From contig NZ_JAGYIM010000008.1 of assembly GCF_018402695.1 (NCBI RefSeq), forward strand, positions 124,001-188,000: a DNA stretch of 64,000 nt. The letters are read 5' to 3'. Positions 27,353-37,027 of this stretch are shown here, in pieces; within the stretch, counting starts at the first letter, position 1; the number at the start of each line of letters is the position of its first letter. The notes beneath the pieces were generated by a model. That model saw only the letters and a program-made list of their open reading frames with translations, ran no database searches and was not told the origin of the DNA. Source of the DNA: Arsukibacterium sp. Its GTDB lineage: Bacteria > Pseudomonadota > Gammaproteobacteria > Enterobacterales > Alteromonadaceae. Both the position numbers and the translations under genes were made by a program.

Positions 27353-29542
27353 ATGGCTAATAAAATAATAACTAAACAACCGAATATAATGAACGCAAGC
27401 AGCAATAATTCTCAGGGTGCTCAGCTAGCAGCGGACCGTCAGGATGATACTACTGTAGCCTTTGCCAGTGAAGGATATCTATACTTTACTGAACGCGATT
27501 TAAGCCGTATTCTGGCTAATCTCGATGCACTTCGCAGCAGCGTATTTCCTCAGGTACAAACCGATAACGAACTTGAAAATCGGAAACAACAACATTTTCC
27601 GTCTGTATGCCTGATCGGGCTTGGCCGCTGTGGCTCTAATATTGCGCTGGATGTTGCTTCGCTGGTTTACAATGCCCGCAACTTCTATTTAAATGAATTT
27701 AATAATGAAGAAAAACAAAGCCGCGAGCAAGAATACCGGCCCATGCGCTGGATTAAACGCAGCCTGCACTTAACGCCAAACAATAGTCTGAAACCGGTAT
27801 TCTTAATTGAGCCTTTAGTTATGCTGGGCGATTTAGATAAAGATATCGAAGGCCGCATCCGTTTCTCGCACAAAGGTGAAAAAAGCGGCTTCCTGCACGA
27901 CTATACCAAAATGAAAATAATGGATTTATCTGAAGTACATGCCGGCGGTGCCGGTAATGCCCCTATTCTGGGCCAGTATCTGGCAAAGATGATACTCAAT
28001 AAAGATACCCAACGTTTTTCCAATGCAGAGTGGAAGTTTATTCATTCTTACCTGATCGACTCCTGTGGTATTAAAGCGAATCAGTCACGGCTGTACTTTT
28101 ATATTTTCAGCGCCGGAGGGGGCACCGGTTCAGGTATGGCCTCAGAGTTCGGTCTGGCCCAGCAATATGCCTATATGAGCAAAACTTTTGAGACTCGTCC
28201 GGCACCTGAAAGCGAAGAAAACCGCGGCCACTCATTTGTATTTGAACCGATTTTTACCAGTGGCATCTGTATCCTGCCCAATATCTCAGATCACGGCGTC
28301 GAGATGTCAGAGGCCTTACATATTAATGCCGGCCGTTTGCTGTGTAAGTATCTGGCAGAGGAATGGGATTTCTCCTACAACTTTGACAACGAAGACAGCA
28401 GTGAATCCAGCGTAATGCACCGCATTCGTCCATGGAATGCGATGATGTTAATTTCCAATGATATTATGCGCTACGCTGAAGAGACGGATGATGGTGATAT
28501 TCAGCATATCGATGTCAATGCCATGGAGAAATATGCCAATCAGTACATCTCGCAGCAAATATTTAATATTCTGACAGCACAGGCGGTCACTACTGATTAT
28601 GACGAGAACTATTTCCGGCGCGCAGGTATTGATATTGGTGAAACTATCCGGCTTGATGCCAACGACTTATTTATGAGCCTGGCGGGCCCTGTTGCAGTGG
28701 CATATGCCGAATCAGTTATACCAGCCAGCCAGCGGGATAATGCCGAAAAAAGCAAAGTATCTGATAAAAATGGTTTAAACATCGATGACTTATTTTTCCG
28801 CTCTATCGATTTACCGCATTTTAACAAAGTCACCCAGGCGATTGAAGGTATCAGCTTACTGCCAATTGAATCTGGCCGTTACCGGCAAACCCTGGCCAGC
28901 TATGTTAAAAATGGCTACAACGCGGCAGAGTTAAATGACCTGCATTTTTTCAAAAACTGTTCGTCCGTTGTCTCGATTGTCTCCCTGCCAAAAGACTATA
29001 AGCTGTCTTATATGGATCTGAACCGCTTAAAATCGCACCTGAATAATTTATTTCCCAACACCACTTTAAAGCGCTACGCTTTGGTTATCGGTGCTTCAGC
29101 CAATATTTCCCTGACCACATTAATTGTAAAAAGCCCATGCTTAAGTGACGACTTCTTAACGTTAATTGTCGCCTTTATTAAGCGTTGCTTTGCCAAAGAC
29201 AGCTACCGTTTCGATGAGAAGCTGGATCAAGCCATGCTCGATTTTATCCGCAGTGATGAATTTGATGAGCAGAAAGTCGATGCTATGTTGAATGAATTTG
29301 AAAACCCGGCAAAAATTCTTGATACCAACTGGTATGCCATAAAGCCAATGTACGAGAAAAAATACCGTGAGCTTATTCACAATAAAGATAAATTTATCTC
29401 AATTAATGACATCCGGCTTAGTCGTGACAGTGTGAAAAAAGCCATTAAATACCTGCGGGAAATTTACCGGCATAAAATCAGCAAAACCAAGGTAATTTCA
29501 TTGAATAGTCCGGCCGTAAAAAAATCTGCGGCGGCTGATTAA
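27353..29542 (+). CDS. Tubulin/FtsZ-superfamily GTPase-like protein of unknown function
   Basis: This 729-residue protein carries nucleotide-binding signatures of the tubulin/FtsZ superfamily in the right order. A T1-like loop, VCLIGLGRCGSNIALDVA (85-102), is followed by a T3-like AGGAGNAPILGQYLAK (197-212) and the T4 tubulin signature FSAGGGTGSGMASEFG (252-267). These are fused to a long C-terminal region (about 300-729) that I do not recognise. No membrane segment or signal peptide is seen. It resembles the broad Tubulin_2-like group more than FtsZ, CetZ or TubZ. The ATG at 27353 has GGAG eight bases upstream. Terminators lie on both sides, so it is transcribed alone, between etfD and rluF. 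GTP binding and polymerisation are inferred, not shown. Confidence 0.75.
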   Translation: MANKIITKQPNIMNASSNNSQGAQLAADRQDDTTVAFASEGYLYFTERDLSRILANLDALRSSVFPQVQTDNELENRKQQHFPSVCLIGLGRCGSNIALDVASLVYNARNFYLNEFNNEEKQSREQEYRPMRWIKRSLHLTPNNSLKPVFLIEPLVMLGDLDKDIEGRIRFSHKGEKSGFLHDYTKMKIMDLSEVHAGGAGNAPILGQYLAKMILNKDTQRFSNAEWKFIHSYLIDSCGIKANQSRLYFYIFSAGGGTGSGMASEFGLAQQYAYMSKTFETRPAPESEENRGHSFVFEPIFTSGICILPNISDHGVEMSEALHINAGRLLCKYLAEEWDFSYNFDNEDSSESSVMHRIRPWNAMMLISNDIMRYAEETDDGDIQHIDVNAMEKYANQYISQQIFNILTAQAVTTDYDENYFRRAGIDIGETIRLDANDLFMSLAGPVAVAYAESVIPASQRDNAEKSKVSDKNGLNIDDLFFRSIDLPHFNKVTQAIEGISLLPIESGRYRQTLASYVKNGYNAAELNDLHFFKNCSSVVSIVSLPKDYKLSYMDLNRLKSHLNNLFPNTTLKRYALVIGASANISLTTLIVKSPCLSDDFLTLIVAFIKRCFAKDSYRFDEKLDQAMLDFIRSDEFDEQKVDAMLNEFENPAKILDTNWYAIKPMYEKKYRELIHNKDKFISINDIRLSRDSVKKAIKYLREIYRHKISKTKVISLNSPAVKKSAAAD

Positions 29543-29568
29543 GCCGAAGGCTTGCCGCACGCTTAGTA

Positions 29569-29595
29569 AGCCCCTAAACTAGGGGTTGTTTTTTT
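29569..29595 (+). terminator. Intrinsic terminator of the tubulin-like gene
   Basis: CCCCTA-AAC-TAGGGG is followed by TTGTTTTTTT. It lies 27 bases after the stop codon and 17 bases before rluF. Confidence 0.82.
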
Positions 29596-29611
29596 ACGAC
29601 TCAAGAATCCA

Positions 29612-30373
29612 ATGACAGATCCTACCCAGTATCGTTTGAATAAATTTATCAGTGACACCGGATTTTGCTCGCGTCGTCAGGCCGACAAATATATTGAACA
29701 AGGTTTGGTTACGGTAAACGGCCAGATAGCACCTGTAGGCTTAAAAGTGTCTGCCAGCGATGATGTCAGGGTCGAGGGCAAGCCGCTGAAAGATAAACCG
29801 GCAAGAATTTACCTGGCGTATCACAAACCTGTCGGCATTACCTGCACCACCGAACGGCACATTAAAGGCAATATCATTGATGCCATTGGCTATCCGGAGC
29901 GGATCTTTCCGATTGGTCGGCTGGATAAGCCCTCAGAAGGGCTGATATTCCTGACTAATGACGGTGATATTGTTAACAAGGTTCTTCGCGCCGGCAATGC
30001 CCATGAAAAAGAATATACCGTTACAGTTAATAAACCAATTACCGCCAATTTCATTAGTAAAATGGCCAATGGCGTGCCTATTCTTGATACTGTTACCCTA
30101 CCCTGCACCGTTACCCAGGTGTCTAAAAATACCTTTAGAATTATATTAACCCAGGGCCTTAACCGGCAAATTCGCCGAATGGCCGAGTACCTTGGATATG
30201 AAGTCATTAAATTAAAACGTACCCGAATTATGCACGTTCGGCTGGCTGAACTGCGCGCTGGCCAGTGGCGGTTATTAGACAAGTACGAATTAGCACAACT
30301 GGAGCAGTTACTGCAGCATTCCAGCAAAACGGTAAACGATTGCAATGACAACGTGCAGGACGACGAGGAATAA
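29612..30373 (+). CDS. rluF: 23S rRNA pseudouridine synthase RluF
   Basis: This 253-residue pseudouridine synthase of the RsuA/RluF group modifies U2604 of 23S rRNA in E. coli and, there, a tRNA-Tyr position. It has an N-terminal S4 RNA-binding domain (about 8-60, RLNKFISDTGFCSRRQADKYIEQG) and the catalytic motif FPIGRLDKPSEGLIFLTND (catalytic Asp105). The late segment LNRQIRRMAEYLGYEVIKLKRTRIMHV matches RluF closely. It lies 8 bases before the DASS transporter gene, so the two may be co-transcribed. Confidence 0.92.
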   Translation: MTDPTQYRLNKFISDTGFCSRRQADKYIEQGLVTVNGQIAPVGLKVSASDDVRVEGKPLKDKPARIYLAYHKPVGITCTTERHIKGNIIDAIGYPERIFPIGRLDKPSEGLIFLTNDGDIVNKVLRAGNAHEKEYTVTVNKPITANFISKMANGVPILDTVTLPCTVTQVSKNTFRIILTQGLNRQIRRMAEYLGYEVIKLKRTRIMHVRLAELRAGQWRLLDKYELAQLEQLLQHSSKTVNDCNDNVQDDEE

Positions 30374-30381
30374 CAATTACC

Positions 30382-31812
30382 ATGAACCGGCTTAGCTCAG
30401 GTTATTTGCTACCACTGTTTGCCGGGCCGGCAGTATTTGTCATGGTACTGCTAAATGAGCCACTGTTCAGTGGGATGTCGCACGCAGCCTGGTTGCTAAG
30501 TGGTCTGACGGCCTGGATGGCAATATGGTGGATAACTGAAAGCGTTCCTATTCCTGCAACTTCACTGCTACCCATTGTGGTCGTGCCGTTACTGAACCTG
30601 GATACCGTCGGTAATGTCACTACCCCTTATGCTGACCCATTGATTTTCCTGTTTCTTGGCGGCTTTATACTGTCTATCGCCATGGAACGCTGGAACCTGC
30701 ACAAACGGGTAGCCTTGTTAACGATGCTGATGGTAGGTAGTAAACCCAGCCAGCAAATCGCTGGCATGATGCTGGTCACGGCTTTCCTGTCGATGTGGAT
30801 GTCCAATACCGCGACCGCCGTCATGATGTTGCCAATTGCTTTATCGATCATCGGTATGCAGGACGATATAAGCGATAAATTTGCCAAAGCTATGTTGTTG
30901 TCTATTGCCTATGCCGCCAGTATCGGCGGTGTGGCAACGTTAATCGGCACACCACCTAATGCGTTACTGGCGGGTTATTTACGCAATCAGTACCAGTTAG
31001 ACGTTGGTTTTGCTGAATGGATGCTTCTGGGAGTGCCAGTTGCACTAACCATGTTGTTTGCAACCTGGTACTGGCTTACGCAATGGCATTTTCGGTTTGA
31101 CCACAATGATCTGCAGGTAAGCCGTCAGCTATATCTGGATAAACTCAGCGCGCTGGGGCCGATGCAACGGGCTGAAAAAATAGTGTTGGCTGTGTTTGTA
31201 CTGGCAGCCAACTTATGGGTACTGAGGCCATGGCTAGCTAAACTTACCGGTTTGCCGCTAAACGATACCTTAACCGCAATTTTTTGTGCCAGCCTGCTAT
31301 TTGTTATCCCGGTAAGCATTAAAACCGGCCAGCGGGTACTGGTTTGGGAAGATTGCGCCAAATTACCCTGGGGCATTTTAATTTTATTTGGCGGCGGTTT
31401 AACCCTTGCGGCCCAAATTCAACAATCCGGACTGGCAGACTTTATCGCCAGTCAGGTTGGTGCACTCGGCGCTATCAATTTGTTACTATTGATAGTTCTG
31501 GTTACCAGTATAATTATCTTTTTAACAGAGATAACCAGTAACACCGCTACCGCCGCCGCTTTTCTGCCATTATTAGGACCCGTAGCGGTATCACTGAATA
31601 CCAGCGCCTCAATGCTGGTGATCCCGGCAGCCATTGCCGCCAGTTGTGCCTTTATGATGCCGGTGGCTACGCCGCCGAATGCTATCGTTTTTGGCTCTGG
31701 CAAGCTGAAAATTGCTGATATGGTGAAAGCTGGCTTTGTGTTAAACCTGTTGGCAATAGTCGTAATAACCGTTGCGGTCTGGTTTATCAGTCCCTACCTC
31801 TTTGATTTCTAA
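30382..31812 (+). CDS. DASS-family (SLC13) sodium:dicarboxylate/anion symporter
   Basis: This 476-residue inner-membrane transporter has about 11-12 hydrophobic segments and the paired SNT motifs of the divalent anion:sodium symporters. These are MSNTATAVMMLPIALSI followed by GTPPNALL, and ITSNTATAAAFLPLLGP followed by VATPPNAIVFGSG. The family carries C4-dicarboxylates, citrate or sulfate with sodium; the exact substrate cannot be told from sequence. It ends at a strong terminator. Confidence 0.88.
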   Translation: MNRLSSGYLLPLFAGPAVFVMVLLNEPLFSGMSHAAWLLSGLTAWMAIWWITESVPIPATSLLPIVVVPLLNLDTVGNVTTPYADPLIFLFLGGFILSIAMERWNLHKRVALLTMLMVGSKPSQQIAGMMLVTAFLSMWMSNTATAVMMLPIALSIIGMQDDISDKFAKAMLLSIAYAASIGGVATLIGTPPNALLAGYLRNQYQLDVGFAEWMLLGVPVALTMLFATWYWLTQWHFRFDHNDLQVSRQLYLDKLSALGPMQRAEKIVLAVFVLAANLWVLRPWLAKLTGLPLNDTLTAIFCASLLFVIPVSIKTGQRVLVWEDCAKLPWGILILFGGGLTLAAQIQQSGLADFIASQVGALGAINLLLLIVLVTSIIIFLTEITSNTATAAAFLPLLGPVAVSLNTSASMLVIPAAIAASCAFMMPVATPPNAIVFGSGKLKIADMVKAGFVLNLLAIVVITVAVWFISPYLFDF

Positions 31813-31843
31813 ACGCAAACGTTACAAAGTAAATCGCAGAAAG

Positions 31844-31875
31844 CAAAAAAGCAGCCTGAAGGCTGCTTTTTTTAA
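31844..31875 (+). terminator. Intrinsic terminator of the DASS transporter gene
   Basis: AAAAAAGCAGCC-TGAA-GGCTGCTTTTTTT is a clear stem with flanking A- and T-runs. The A-run also makes it usable by tRNA-Gly on the minus strand. Confidence 0.9.
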
Positions 31876-31877
31876 TG

Positions 31878-31953
31878 TGGAGCGAGTAACGAGGTTCGAA
31901 CTCGTGACCTCGACCTTGGCAAGGTCGCGCTCTACCAGCTGAGCTATACTCGC
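31878..31953 (-). tRNA. glyW: tRNA-Gly (anticodon GCC)
   Basis: This 76-nt tRNA has the 3' CCA encoded. The acceptor stem GCGAGTA pairs with TACTCGC. The D arm (AGCTCAGCTGGTAGAGC), the anticodon loop CTTGCCAA in a GACC/GGTC stem and the T loop GTTCGAA are all readable. It follows pgsA, as glyW does in E. coli. Confidence 0.96.
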
Positions 31954-32085
31954 GATGCTTATGGCCATGTGCCTTAACACGTGACGCATTCTACTGTTTT
32001 AATTAAGCCAGTCAATAACAAATTAGCAGTTTTACAACTGACTGCTTAATTTTTAACTGACTTGCGCTAATTATCTACAGTCAGC

Positions 32086-32643
32086 CTACTGCTGTGATAA
32101 ATCATGCCAGGCAGCAGTCAGATACTGATACATCGACCACAACGTTAATACCGTAGCAAGGTACAGCATGGCATAGCCAACCGGGGTAAACCAGGCCAGC
32201 AAGCTGAACTGCGGCTGCCAAATCAGGCCAATTAATGCCAGCATCTGGGCGATAGTTTTATACTTGCCAAGGTTAGAAACGGCTACATTAGCTCTTTTAC
32301 CAATTTCGGCCATCCATTCGCGTAGTGCGGAAATCGCAATCTCCCGACTAATAATAATAATTGCCGGAATACTAAACCACAGCGATTGTTCATGAATTGC
32401 CAGTACCACCAGCGCAACGGCAACCATTACTTTATCAGCTACCGGGTCTAAAAACGCACCAAATGGGGTCGACTGCTCCAGTTTTCGTGCCAGATAGCCA
32501 TCCAAAGCGTCGGTAATTGCTGCCAGACAAAATACTAATGCAGCCCAAAACCGGTAGTATTCCCAGCCAGAATAAAAGCAAAATATAAATACAGGGATCA
32601 GCAATAGTCTGAACATTGTCAACAGATTGGGAATATTCCACAT
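32086..32643 (-). CDS. pgsA: CDP-diacylglycerol-glycerol-3-phosphate 3-phosphatidyltransferase
   Basis: This 185-residue inner-membrane enzyme makes phosphatidylglycerol phosphate. The CDP-alcohol phosphatidyltransferase motif is complete (DGYLARKLEQSTPFGAFLDPVAD, with all Asp residues), and several membrane helices flank it. The N-terminus MWNIPNLLTMFRLLLIPVFI is typical. It follows uvrC by about 32 bases and precedes tRNA-Gly, the E. coli order. Confidence 0.95.
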   Translation of the reverse strand: MWNIPNLLTMFRLLLIPVFIFCFYSGWEYYRFWAALVFCLAAITDALDGYLARKLEQSTPFGAFLDPVADKVMVAVALVVLAIHEQSLWFSIPAIIIISREIAISALREWMAEIGKRANVAVSNLGKYKTIAQMLALIGLIWQPQFSLLAWFTPVGYAMLYLATVLTLWSMYQYLTAAWHDLSQQ

Positions 32644-32675
32644 ATAACAGTTCTCACAAACACAATGTCGCTATG

Positions 32676-34493
32676 CTACTTGTTATGACACGCCTGGTAA
32701 ATCTTTTCTGCTTGCTGTCTGGAAATACCGGGCACTGAACTAAGCTCGTTTACCGTTGCTTTCATCACTCCCTGTAAGCCACCGAGGTACTGCAACAGGG
32801 CCTGCCGCCGCTTTTCACCGATACCGGCAATATTCTCCAGCGGGCTTTTCGTCATACTTTTACCCCGTTTGCTGCGATGGCCGGTAATCGCAAAACGGTG
32901 TGCCTCATCCCGGATTTGCTGAATTAAATGCAGTGCCGGGCTGTCACCGGGTAAATGCAACTGCCGGCCACTGTCTCCAAGGATCAGCGTTTCCAAACCA
33001 GGCTTACGACTTACCCCCTTAGCAATACCAACCAGCAACGGCTTTTTCTGGTGCGGCCAAGTGGTGAACTGGGCCAGCGCAATATTTAACTGGCCCTGGC
33101 CACCATCGATAAAAATAATATCGGGAATTTTGGTTGTATCAGTTAGCCGGCTATATCGCTTATCCAATGCAAACTGCATGGCAGCATAATCATCACCACC
33201 CGTTATACCAGTGACGTTATAACGTCGATACTCCTGCTTATAAGGGCCTTCACCATCAAACACGACACAGGAAGCAATCGTCGCCTGGCCCATGGTATGG
33301 CTTATATCAAAGCATTCCATCCGATTGATATTATCATTAAGCCCCAACAGCAATTGTAGCGCAGAGTAACGTAATTGCATTTTCTGACCAGCCGATTGCC
33401 GGCTGTCACATGCTAATTCAGCATTTTTTTGTGCCAGGCTCAGATACTGAGATTTTTCGCCACGTTTTGCCGCAATAATTCTTATCTTGCGTCCTGCGGC
33501 TTCGCTGACAGCTTCTGCCAGTGACTCTGCATCATCCAGACCCAGCGGTACCACAATTTCGGGCGGTATTTGCTGTCCTCCTCCGCCGCTAAGATAAAAC
33601 TGCAGTAAAAAGGCACTAAGCACTTCTTCCGGCTCGGTATTGGCGGGCACCTTTGGATAATATGATTTTGAACCCAATATCTTTTGCTGGCGCACAAACA
33701 GCACATGTACTACTGCCAGCTGGCCTGATTTGGCAAAACCGATAATATCCAGTTCAGCGTGTTCGCCACTGACATACTGTTGCTCCTGTACCTTGCGTAA
33801 CGCGGTTATCTGATCACGAAAACTGGCCGCTTGTTCAAATGCAAGCTGCTCACTGGCAAAATTCATTTTCTGTACCAGTTGCTCAACTACCTGCTGGTTT
33901 TTACCACTGAGAAATAAACTGGCTAACTGCACCTGTTCTGCATAATCTTCATCGGATATCTTGCCCACACAGGGGGCGGAACACAGCTTTAACTGATATT
34001 GCAGACAGGGTCTGGTACGGGCCCGGTAAAAACCGTCCTCACACTGGCGAATGGGGAAAATTTTCTGCAAAGTTTTCAGACTTTGCCAAACCGCGCCGGC
34101 ATTAGGATAAGGCCCGAAATACTGACCACTTTGTTTTCGCGGCCCACGGTGTGAACTGATCCGCGGATGTTTATGGCCGGAGATAAAGATATAAGGATAG
34201 GATTTATCGTCCCGCAATAACACATTGTACTTGGGCATGAACTGCTTGATCAGGTTATTTTCCAGGATCAGCGCTTCAGTTTCACTGTGGGTGGCGGTAA
34301 TTTCGATACTGGCAATTTGCGCAACCAGTGCACGGGTTTTGATACTGTCGAGCTGTTGGCGAAAATAACTACTTAAGCGCTTCTTCAGGTCTTTGGCTTT
34401 ACCAACATATATTACCTGCTCAGCCTGATTAAACATCCGATAGACGCCAGGCTGAGCAGGTACGGTAGCTAAAAATATTTTGGGGTCAAACAT
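32676..34493 (-). CDS. uvrC: UvrABC excinuclease subunit C
   Basis: This 605-residue dual nuclease makes the 3' and 5' incisions in nucleotide excision repair. It has an N-terminal GIY-YIG domain (about 12-95, [26 protein letters not shown]), a cysteine cluster ([13 protein letters not shown]), a UVR motif (about 200-235) for UvrB binding, and an RNase H-like 5' nuclease ([23 protein letters not shown]). Helix-hairpin-helix repeats are at the C-terminus. The ATG at 34493 lies 4 bases after the uvrY stop, so translation is coupled to uvrY; a start 10 codons upstream would overlap uvrY. Confidence 0.95.
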   Translation of the reverse strand: MFDPKIFLATVPAQPGVYRMFNQAEQVIYVGKAKDLKKRLSSYFRQQLDSIKTRALVAQIASIEITATHSETEALILENNLIKQFMPKYNVLLRDDKSYPYIFISGHKHPRISSHRGPRKQSGQYFGPYPNAGAVWQSLKTLQKIFPIRQCEDGFYRARTRPCLQYQLKLCSAPCVGKISDEDYAEQVQLASLFLSGKNQQVVEQLVQKMNFASEQLAFEQAASFRDQITALRKVQEQQYVSGEHAELDIIGFAKSGQLAVVHVLFVRQQKILGSKSYYPKVPANTEPEEVLSAFLLQFYLSGGGGQQIPPEIVVPLGLDDAESLAEAVSEAAGRKIRIIAAKRGEKSQYLSLAQKNAELACDSRQSAGQKMQLRYSALQLLLGLNDNINRMECFDISHTMGQATIASCVVFDGEGPYKQEYRRYNVTGITGGDDYAAMQFALDKRYSRLTDTTKIPDIIFIDGGQGQLNIALAQFTTWPHQKKPLLVGIAKGVSRKPGLETLILGDSGRQLHLPGDSPALHLIQQIRDEAHRFAITGHRSKRGKSMTKSPLENIAGIGEKRRQALLQYLGGLQGVMKATVNELSSVPGISRQQAEKIYQACHNK

Positions 34494-34497
34494 CAAA

Positions 34498-35148
34498 TCA
34501 GGAAGATACCTTGGCAATATCAATCATGCCATGTCGTAAAGCTAAGTGGGTTAATTCAACATCGCCGCTGATAGCAAGTTTTTCAAACATACGGTAGCGA
34601 TAAGAGTTAACGGTCTTAGCACTGACACTTAATTGTTCTGCAATATCATTGACTTTCTGGCCACGGGTTATCATCAGCATAATCTGCAATTCGCGATCTG
34701 ACAGGCCTTCAAACGGGTTTTCACTATGATTGTTAACTTTAGCCAACGCCATTTTCTGGGCGACTTCATCTGAGATGTGTCGCACGCCGCTGTATACCTT
34801 GCGGATCGCTGATACCATCTCCTTAGGCGCTGAATTTTTTGAAATAAAGCCTGCAGCGCCCAACTGCATTACTTTAGTTGGCACCGGTTCTTCACAGGAT
34901 ACTGACAACGCCAGTACTTTTATGTCAGGACAAAAATGTAAAATTCGCTTAGTGGCCGTCATGCCACCCATGCCAGGCATATTCATATCCATCAGCACCA
35001 CATCGGGTTCATTCTGACGGCAAAATTGCAGAGCTTCTTCACCGGACCCAGCTTCGCCTATCACCTTGATACCGCGCTCATCCATTAGTATGCGACTGAT
35101 CCCAGTTCGTACAAGCTCGTGGTCATCAACTAACAGCACGTTAATCAA
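34498..35148 (-). CDS. uvrY: Response regulator UvrY (GacA family)
   Basis: This 216-residue response regulator has a receiver domain with phosphoacceptor Asp54 ([13 protein letters not shown]) and a C-terminal LuxR-type helix-turn-helix (about 148-205, [43 protein letters not shown]). In gammaproteobacteria it works with the BarA/GacS kinase to switch on CsrB-type sRNAs. The cognate kinase is not in the window. It heads the uvrY-uvrC-pgsA operon. Confidence 0.94.
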   Translation of the reverse strand: MINVLLVDDHELVRTGISRILMDERGIKVIGEAGSGEEALQFCRQNEPDVVLMDMNMPGMGGMTATKRILHFCPDIKVLALSVSCEEPVPTKVMQLGAAGFISKNSAPKEMVSAIRKVYSGVRHISDEVAQKMALAKVNNHSENPFEGLSDRELQIMLMITRGQKVNDIAEQLSVSAKTVNSYRYRMFEKLAISGDVELTHLALRHGMIDIAKVSS

Positions 35149-35381
35149 CTTGGCTTCTCCGTCTCACTGGTTATTATTTTTATGCAGCTAGCATAGTAGA
35201 GCTTGAGCTTTTCTGCTAACTGGTTCGACACCAATATTATTGATCTTGGCTTTTCAGGAGTTAGTGTGCCAGAAAGGTAAATAATAGGAAACATTATTCC
35301 ATAATTATTTAACCTGCAAAGGTTAGTATTAATACGCTGACAATAGATTTTAAAAAGCTCGAAGGGCACTAGCAAGAGAAG

Positions 35382-35472
35382 TGGCGGAGGGAGAGAGATT
35401 CGAACTCTCGGTGGGCTATTAACCCACGCCGGTTTTCAAGACCGGTGCATTAAACCGCTCTGCCATCCCTCC
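35382..35472 (-). tRNA. serT: tRNA-Ser (anticodon TGA), copy 1
   Basis: This 91-nt class II tRNA has an encoded CCA. The acceptor GGAGGGA pairs with TCCCTCC, the anticodon loop is CTTGAAA in a CCGGT/ACCGG stem, and there is a long variable arm (GTGGGTTAATAGCCCAC). The sequence is identical to copy 2. Confidence 0.96.
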
Positions 35473-35618
35473 GCGCTATGGGGCGAATATTAAGAAGTCC
35501 CCCCTGCTTTGTAAAGCGCTTTTTTTCTACTTTTACCTGTTTGGTTATTAATCCGCCAACAACAAGGTGTTTTATAACATTATTACTGTAACTTCAGGCG
35601 ATACGCACTGCCTAAAAA

Positions 35619-35640
35619 GCAAAAACCACCTTGCGGTGGT
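35619..35640 (-). terminator. Terminator-like hairpin between the two tRNA-Ser genes
   Basis: ACCACC-TTGC-GGTGGT is followed on the minus strand by TTTTTGCTTTTT. It lies 35 bases past tRNA-Ser copy 2 and would end its transcript, so each tRNA is probably its own unit. Confidence 0.75.
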
Positions 35641-35674
35641 CTGCGTATATCAACACTGTAACATTTGGGTTAAG

Positions 35675-35765
35675 TGGCGGAGGGAGAGAGATTCGAACTC
35701 TCGGTGGGCTATTAACCCACGCCGGTTTTCAAGACCGGTGCATTAAACCGCTCTGCCATCCCTCC
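35675..35765 (-). tRNA. serT: tRNA-Ser (anticodon TGA), copy 2
   Basis: This is a 91-nt duplicate, identical to copy 1 over the whole mature sequence, 202 bases away on the same strand. The flanking sequences are not similar, so only the tRNA itself is conserved. Two copies of the same isoacceptor suggest dosage. Confidence 0.96.
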
Positions 35766-35926
35766 AGCGCTGCGTATACTAATCAGTTTGGCTGAGAAAA
35801 GAAAGCCAAAAGTTAAAAAAATTCAGCTGCAGCAGATTTTTATCTGATAACTACTGGAGCTACGGGAACTTAGTCAGTATGATAACGGCCAAAGAGACAT
35901 AATATTCAGCTAACAGGAGACTGCAT

Positions 35927-36592
35927 ATGTCGTACAGAGAAACCAGTACTATCAACACCGTCAGTAGCGGTATTGAAATAAATAAAGTGCTACGTAATAC
36001 CTACTTTTTACTTGGTCTCACCCTGGCATTCAGTGCGCTGACTGCCGTCATTGCTATGGCGATGAACCTGTCACCGCTGGCATCTATTGTCTGCTTCGTT
36101 GCCGGCTTTATAATGCTGTTTGTCGTTAATAAAAAGGCTGACTCAGCCAGCGGTATTTTCTGGGTATTTGGCTTTGCCGGCGCCATGGGTGCATCACTGG
36201 GGCCGCTACTTAATGCGTATGCCGGCCTGGCCAACGGTCCAAGCCTGATTATGCAAGCTCTGGGTGGCACCGCTGTTATTTTCTTTGCTTTGTCCGCTTA
36301 TGTGTTAACAACCCGCAAAGACTTCTCTTTTATGGGTGGTTTTTTAATGGTGGGATTAATCGTCGCGTTTATCGCCATTATTGCTAATATATTTTTAAAT
36401 ATCGCGGCACTTAACCTGGCGATCAGTGCAGCAGTCATTCTGATCATGTCTGGTTTTATCCTGTTCGATACCAGCCGCATTATCCATGGTGGCGAGACTA
36501 ATTATATCCGCGCAACTGTTGGCTTATATCTGAACATCTTTAATATCTTTGTTCATTTATTAAGCCTGCTGGGTATCATGGGCGACGAGTAA
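35927..36592 (+). CDS. yccA: BI-1/YccA-family inner membrane protein
   Basis: This 221-residue Bax-inhibitor-1 family protein has seven hydrophobic segments and the C-terminal ILFDTSRIIHGGETNYIRATVGLYLNIFNIFVHLLSLLG. This is the family signature with the conserved Asp that forms the pH-sensing pair. In E. coli YccA is a substrate and modulator of the FtsH protease. The RBS is AACAGGAG before ATG. It lies upstream of the tus genes as in E. coli (yccA-tusE). Confidence 0.92.
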   Translation: MSYRETSTINTVSSGIEINKVLRNTYFLLGLTLAFSALTAVIAMAMNLSPLASIVCFVAGFIMLFVVNKKADSASGIFWVFGFAGAMGASLGPLLNAYAGLANGPSLIMQALGGTAVIFFALSAYVLTTRKDFSFMGGFLMVGLIVAFIAIIANIFLNIAALNLAISAAVILIMSGFILFDTSRIIHGGETNYIRATVGLYLNIFNIFVHLLSLLGIMGDE

Positions 36593-36621
36593 CCCTTTGC
36601 CGCTTTGTTAAGTTCCGCTAG

Positions 36622-36651
36622 AATACCCCGTCCTGAACGGGGTATTTTTTT
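36622..36651 (+). terminator. Intrinsic terminator of yccA
   Basis: AATACCCCG-TCCTGAA-CGGGGTATTTTTTT is a 9-bp stem with a long T-run. Confidence 0.9.
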
Positions 36652-36679
36652 ATGAGGTCGCACTTTTTATGAGGTTGCA

Positions 36680-37027
36680 GTGACTGCTTTTAGTCTGTTG
36701 TTAACCACCAGTCCGTTGGCCAGCCAGGACTTTGCCAGTGCGTTGCAGTTTGCCAGCGCCGCAGTGGCAGGTGGCTATAAGATAGAGCAGGTTTTTTTAT
36801 ATCAGGATGCCGTGCTGGCCGCTGCAGCCAATATCGACTTACCTGCAGATGAAGCAAACCTTAGCCAGCAGCTGGCCGACTTTTGTCTACTGCAGCAAAT
36901 TCCGTTGCTATATTGTGTTACTGCTGCCGAGAAGCGTGGCTTAGCACCTGTTAAAAATGGTTTTATTGCCGCCGGGCTGGCTGAGTTTGCTATGCGGCTA
37001 ACTAACAGCAAGTTGGTGCAGTTCTGA
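36680..37027 (+). CDS. tusD: Sulfurtransferase TusD
   Basis: This 115-residue DsrE-like subunit belongs to the TusBCD hexamer, which relays persulfide sulfur from TusA to TusE for 2-thiouridine synthesis at tRNA wobble positions. The active cysteine lies in LLYCVTAAEKRGL (about residue 76), where E. coli TusD has its catalytic Cys. The start is GTG with GAGG upstream. Its TGA overlaps the tusC ATG. Confidence 0.92.
   Translation: MTAFSLLLTTSPLASQDFASALQFASAAVAGGYKIEQVFLYQDAVLAAAANIDLPADEANLSQQLADFCLLQQIPLLYCVTAAEKRGLAPVKNGFIAAGLAEFAMRLTNSKLVQF

Noticed and set aside
29890-30351. 153-codon frame opposite rluF
   Set aside because: It lies wholly antisense to a clear pseudouridine synthase gene, and its protein shows no family features.
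35145-35375. 76-codon reading frame directly upstream of uvrY
   Set aside because: No recognisable family, no convincing ribosome-binding site, and it overlaps the uvrY start; the region is better read as the uvrY promoter.
35382-35765. tRNA-Ser repeats as an integration (att) site
   Set aside because: No integrase, phage or plasmid genes and no partial tRNA copy lie nearby.
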